This document shows positions 61,776-64,000 of a stretch of DNA of 64,000 nt, piece after piece; the stretch's first letter is position 1; each line of letters begins with the position of its first letter. The stretch is from Pontibacter mucosus. Its GTDB lineage: Bacteria; Bacteroidota; Bacteroidia; Cytophagales; Hymenobacteraceae. The position numbers and the translations under genes were made by a program. A model generated the notes under the pieces. It saw nothing but the letters and a program-made list of their open reading frames with translations. It did not search any database and had not been told where the DNA came from. The stretch is taken from contig NZ_QBKI01000002.1 of assembly GCF_003054055.1 (NCBI RefSeq), positions 310,001 to 374,000 of the forward strand, in the 5' to 3' direction.

Positions 61776-61853
61776 CTGTCATCTCGAGCAGCGCGAGAGA
61801 TCTATCTGGGATTCTAGTTTGATCTCTCCCAAAAGTCGAGATGACAGCAGGGG
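61776..61853. repeat. CTGTCATCTCGAG-type long hairpin
   Basis: CTGTCATCTCGA and TCGAGATGACAG are 12-bp arms; inner arms AGAGATC and GATCTCT pair around a loop of about 17 nt. Similar GTCATCTCGAGC repeats are widely seen in Bacteroidota intergenic DNA (from memory). Confidence 0.75.
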
Positions 61854-62101
61854 CAGCGGCTATCGAATGATTCCCAGCCTTTGGGTTGAGCGCCTTGTGA
61901 GATCCGGTGCCCGTTAAGGGCATGCTGAGCGAAGCGAGGCAAGGAGGGAACACCGCGCGATGCCCGAAGGCGAGGCCTCCCGGCCTAGGAGGGAGCCAAG
62001 TTGGAGATGCAACAATAGCCTACGTAAGTCTGGAGGATGAACAGAGGCTAGAGAGGATAGCTAGGTTCCAGTGGAAGGAAGCGGTGGCTATGAAAGTATA
62101 A
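61852..62101 (-). repeat. ~250-bp dispersed element R3, copy 3 (inverted)
   Basis: It is the reverse-complement copy of 17423-17670. On the plus strand it carries an intact 64-codon frame from GTG (61907-62101), MPVKGMLSEARQGGNTARC...AYVSLEDEQRLERIARFQWKEAVAMKV. About half its residues match the copy-1 frame, mainly at both ends, and the TAA stop is within AAGTATAA. The ends carry the direct-repeat-like AGCCRCYGCTTCC and ATAGCCGCTGCC. Confidence 0.8.
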
Positions 62102-62138
62102 ACCGGCAAGTATAGCAGGCATCAAGCAAAACCCGCTG

Positions 62139-62330
62139 CTACGAAGTATAATCCTTCAAAATCTCAAACCCCTCCTTATCATCCTTCGCCTCTACCACCT
62201 CATCTATCACATATTGGATTTCCGGCTCCGTCCAATTCTCTTTCTCAGCAGCCTTTATAAATATATCGAGGGCGGCAAAGCGGGAGCCCTGCGCTGGTAT
62301 AGTGGCTTTCACCTTTTTCCGGATACGCAT
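62139..62330 (-). CDS. Small hypothetical protein, helical
   Basis: The 63-residue frame starts MRIRKKVKATIPAQGSRFAALDIFIKAAEK; a longer start 16 codons upstream adds a less typical segment. It has an amphipathic C-terminal helix with WTEPEIQYVIDEVVEAKDDKEGFEILKDY. There are no cysteines, signal or membrane segments. The composition and start look natural and the family seems familiar from Cytophagales, but no name can be given. Confidence 0.6.
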   Translation of the reverse strand: MRIRKKVKATIPAQGSRFAALDIFIKAAEKENWTEPEIQYVIDEVVEAKDDKEGFEILKDYTS

Positions 62331-62512
62331 CGTTCTGTTTTTGCCCCAATTTACGAAGTATACGCCAAATCGCGCCACTTTATACTTTGCTAATCCCTTC
62401 TTTGGCTGTCCATCAGGCGCGTACTACCTATAATCATACTTGCCGAAGCTAATGCTAGGCTAACCCTTTTGCGCGCTGGTCGTTTTAATAGGCTACATCA
62501 TGTTTCTTGCCG

Positions 62513-63469
62513 ATGGAGAAAGAGCTATACACCTTCGACGACCTTACCCGACTCAACGACCTTACCATGATGCACTACGCCGCCCCGATCATTGTGCTGT
62601 CGGTGGTGGGGGAGTGGCTCTATGGGGTTTATAAGAACAGGAACACCTACCATCCGACGGAGTTTGTCTCTGCCCTGACCATTGGGGGCGTGAATGCTGT
62701 GATGGGAGCCATGCTGAAGTTGTGGCTATTCGGACTGGCGCTGGTTATCTATAACATGGTGCCCTGGGCCATTCCCCGGGGCTGGGTGGGCTTTGTGGTG
62801 TGCTTTGTGGCCGTGGATTTCTGTCGCTACTGGGCGCACAGGATAGCGCACGAGCAGCGGTTTTGGTGGGCTACCCACGTGACGCACCACTCCTCGGAGC
62901 GCATGAATTTCTCGGTTTCTTTCCGCACCGGCTGGACCCAGCACATCAAGTTCATTTTCTTTATACCAGTGCCACTGCTGGGCATCGACCCGTTCACCTT
63001 CTTTATCTGCCACCAGGTGGCGGTGCTGTACCAGTTTTTTGTGCATACGGAGCTGGTGCGTAGACTGCCTAAACCGATAGAGTACATTTTCGTTACGCCG
63101 TCGCACCACCGGGTGCACCACGGCTCCAACCCCGGCTACATCGACAAGAACTATGGCTCCACCTTTATTATCTGGGACAGGATGTTCGGCACGTTTGAGC
63201 CGGAGCGCGAGCAGGTAAAGTATGGACTAACAAAACCGGTGAGCACCTTCAACCCGGTGTACCTTGTGTTTCATGAGTGGATGGATATTTGGGAAGACAT
63301 GAAACATGCCAAAACCTGGAAGGAGCGGTTCCTTATACTTTACAAGCCTCCAGGGGCCATTGTGACGGAGCACCAGCGCAGAAGCCAGCACGAGCAGCAG
63401 GCGATTGAGCCAGTCAGGCAGCAAAGTATAGATCTAACCCCGGTGCAGCAGGAGCTTGGGAAAGTATAA
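62513..63469 (+). CDS. Sterol desaturase / fatty-acid hydroxylase superfamily protein
   Basis: The 318-residue membrane enzyme starts MEKELYTFDDLTRL; the TTG two codons earlier is unlikely. It has four to five membrane helices and the three His boxes of the di-iron family: HRIAHE, HVTHHSSERMN, and HHRVHHGSNPGYID. Such enzymes hydroxylate or desaturate lipids or carotenoids at the membrane. Its substrate is unknown; sphingolipid or carotenoid hydroxylation would fit the phylum. The stop codon is part of AAGTATAA, and the next gene ends 2 bp away on the opposite strand. Confidence 0.92.
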   Translation: MEKELYTFDDLTRLNDLTMMHYAAPIIVLSVVGEWLYGVYKNRNTYHPTEFVSALTIGGVNAVMGAMLKLWLFGLALVIYNMVPWAIPRGWVGFVVCFVAVDFCRYWAHRIAHEQRFWWATHVTHHSSERMNFSVSFRTGWTQHIKFIFFIPVPLLGIDPFTFFICHQVAVLYQFFVHTELVRRLPKPIEYIFVTPSHHRVHHGSNPGYIDKNYGSTFIIWDRMFGTFEPEREQVKYGLTKPVSTFNPVYLVFHEWMDIWEDMKHAKTWKERFLILYKPPGAIVTEHQRRSQHEQQAIEPVRQQSIDLTPVQQELGKV

Positions 63470-63471
63470 CC

Positions 63472-63906
63472 CTACTCTTGCAGGAGCCAGTGCAGGGCGC
63501 TTTCCTCGTCCGGAAAAGCATCAAACTGCAGTTCGCTTTTTGCGATGCCCTCCTCCTCCAGCCTAAGCCTTATCTGCATTGTACTAAGCTCTACCATTGA
63601 GTGAGGATCCTCGATACGCGCCCACTTAACTACAGAAGAACCCCTCAGCGACATGACGATCTTTTGCCAGAACCAGTTGCTATCCTGAAGGTCGAGGTAG
63701 TGCAGCGCACGTACGTTTCCTAAAATATACTTTGGCTTGAAAACATGGATCAAGTCCAGCAAGGCCAGCAGGTTCTGGCGCATCTCCTCCCCCTCCATGT
63801 GCTGTTTGCAGTAGGCCTTAATAATGGAGAGCGTCAGGTCTACGCTGATAGTGCATAGTTCGGTCTCCTTTACCACAATAATATTTCTCTCCTGTTTCGC
63901 TTCCAT
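63472..63906 (-). CDS. STAS/SpoIIAA-like protein, similar in pattern to 37846-38265
   Basis: The 144-residue protein starts MEAKQERNIIVVKETELCTISVDLTLSI; the longer frame lacks support. It shares the layout of the 37846 gene product: an N-terminal beta pair, the central strand KPKYILGNVRALHYLDLQDSNWF, a middle helix region and the ending FDAFPDEESALHWLLQ, which parallels FFEKEEDALEWFKD there. Function is unknown. It is convergent with the sterol desaturase gene. Confidence 0.7.
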   Translation of the reverse strand: MEAKQERNIIVVKETELCTISVDLTLSIIKAYCKQHMEGEEMRQNLLALLDLIHVFKPKYILGNVRALHYLDLQDSNWFWQKIVMSLRGSSVVKWARIEDPHSMVELSTMQIRLRLEEEGIAKSELQFDAFPDEESALHWLLQE

Positions 63907-64000
63907 ATTGCTCAATAAAACATACTTCAGATTTAAGGAAACTTCGGCTAGGTAGTTGAGACCTTGTTTTAAAGAGTAGAAATAACAAGATGGCCACACA

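Overview
This 64 kb window looks like chromosomal DNA of a Bacteroidota bacterium, most likely Hymenobacteraceae in the Cytophagales and probably Pontibacter-like. The evidence is gene content (PorT-like outer-membrane barrels, a GIN-domain lipoprotein, many SPII lipoproteins, Tex, TopB with two extra Cys modules), several promoters that fit the Bacteroidota TTTG-N19/20-TAnnTTTG pattern, and few Shine-Dalgarno-like starts. The genus is inferred; nothing here proves it. I found no rRNA, tRNA, CRISPR array, phage or transposase gene. The single-copy genes are mostly core or envelope functions, and the unusual content is mainly in the intergenic DNA.

Layout. 0-4 kb: a cut-off membrane protein, a ribosome hibernation factor, an SDR oxidoreductase, a DsbA/FrnE-like protein and a DUF1801 protein. 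3.3-8.8 kb: a His-rich CDF metal exporter divergent from a two-component system (TCS1), then a SulP anion transporter and a beta-carbonic anhydrase behind four helically phased 11-bp repeats. 8.8-17.2 kb: an OM barrel, a Gly/Ser/Tyr-rich protein with two SWFGD motifs, a lipoprotein, TopB, a metallophosphoesterase cluster and a YdcF protein. 17.2-24 kb: repeat islands around an aldehyde dehydrogenase, a rhodanese/DUF2064 pair, an L,D-transpeptidase, DUF2461 and a VOC protein. 24-33.5 kb: a gluconate-type permease, a sugar-kinase-like phosphotransferase, GT87 and GT2 glycosyltransferases, BCP peroxiredoxin, and a ceramidase-like lipoprotein in tandem with an MscS channel. 33.8-46.7 kb: Tex, OM barrels, an SSS symporter, a zinc metalloprotease, GIN and LEA lipoproteins, a large repeat island, an M28 peptidase and an SDR. 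46.8-55.2 kb: a NUDIX hydrolase, then a second two-component system (TCS2) directly upstream of a CzcCBA-type RND efflux operon. 55.6-64 kb: a coiled-coil lipoprotein, a GH3/NagZ enzyme, a rhomboid protease and VTT protein pair, a 3D-domain protein, an HD protein, a third repeat island, a sterol-desaturase family protein and a STAS-like protein.

Three things stand out beyond ordinary annotation. (1) The word AAGTATA (reverse complement TATACTT) is strongly over-represented on both strands, inside and outside genes. It also appears as inverted pairs in terminator-like hairpins and as stop-codon context, a distribution resembling DNA-uptake or other genome-architecture words. (2) The intergenic islands at 17.2-17.9, 20.7-20.9, 23.1-23.3, 42.7-43.7, 55.2-55.5 and 61.5-62.1 kb are built from a shared set of repeat modules. 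These include a ~250 bp element with a partly conserved short reading frame, and 19-nt hairpins whose stems differ between copies but stay perfectly complementary. (3) Both two-component systems are followed by the same promoter layout: four TTAA-centred units about 11 bp apart, then a -7 box but no -33 box. This predicts response-regulator-dependent transcription of SulP/carbonic anhydrase and of the RND pump.

Start codons were moved inward from the longest possible frame where a signal peptide, lipobox or family-typical N-terminus supported it; each case is noted. All family assignments come from reading motifs by eye, with no database search.
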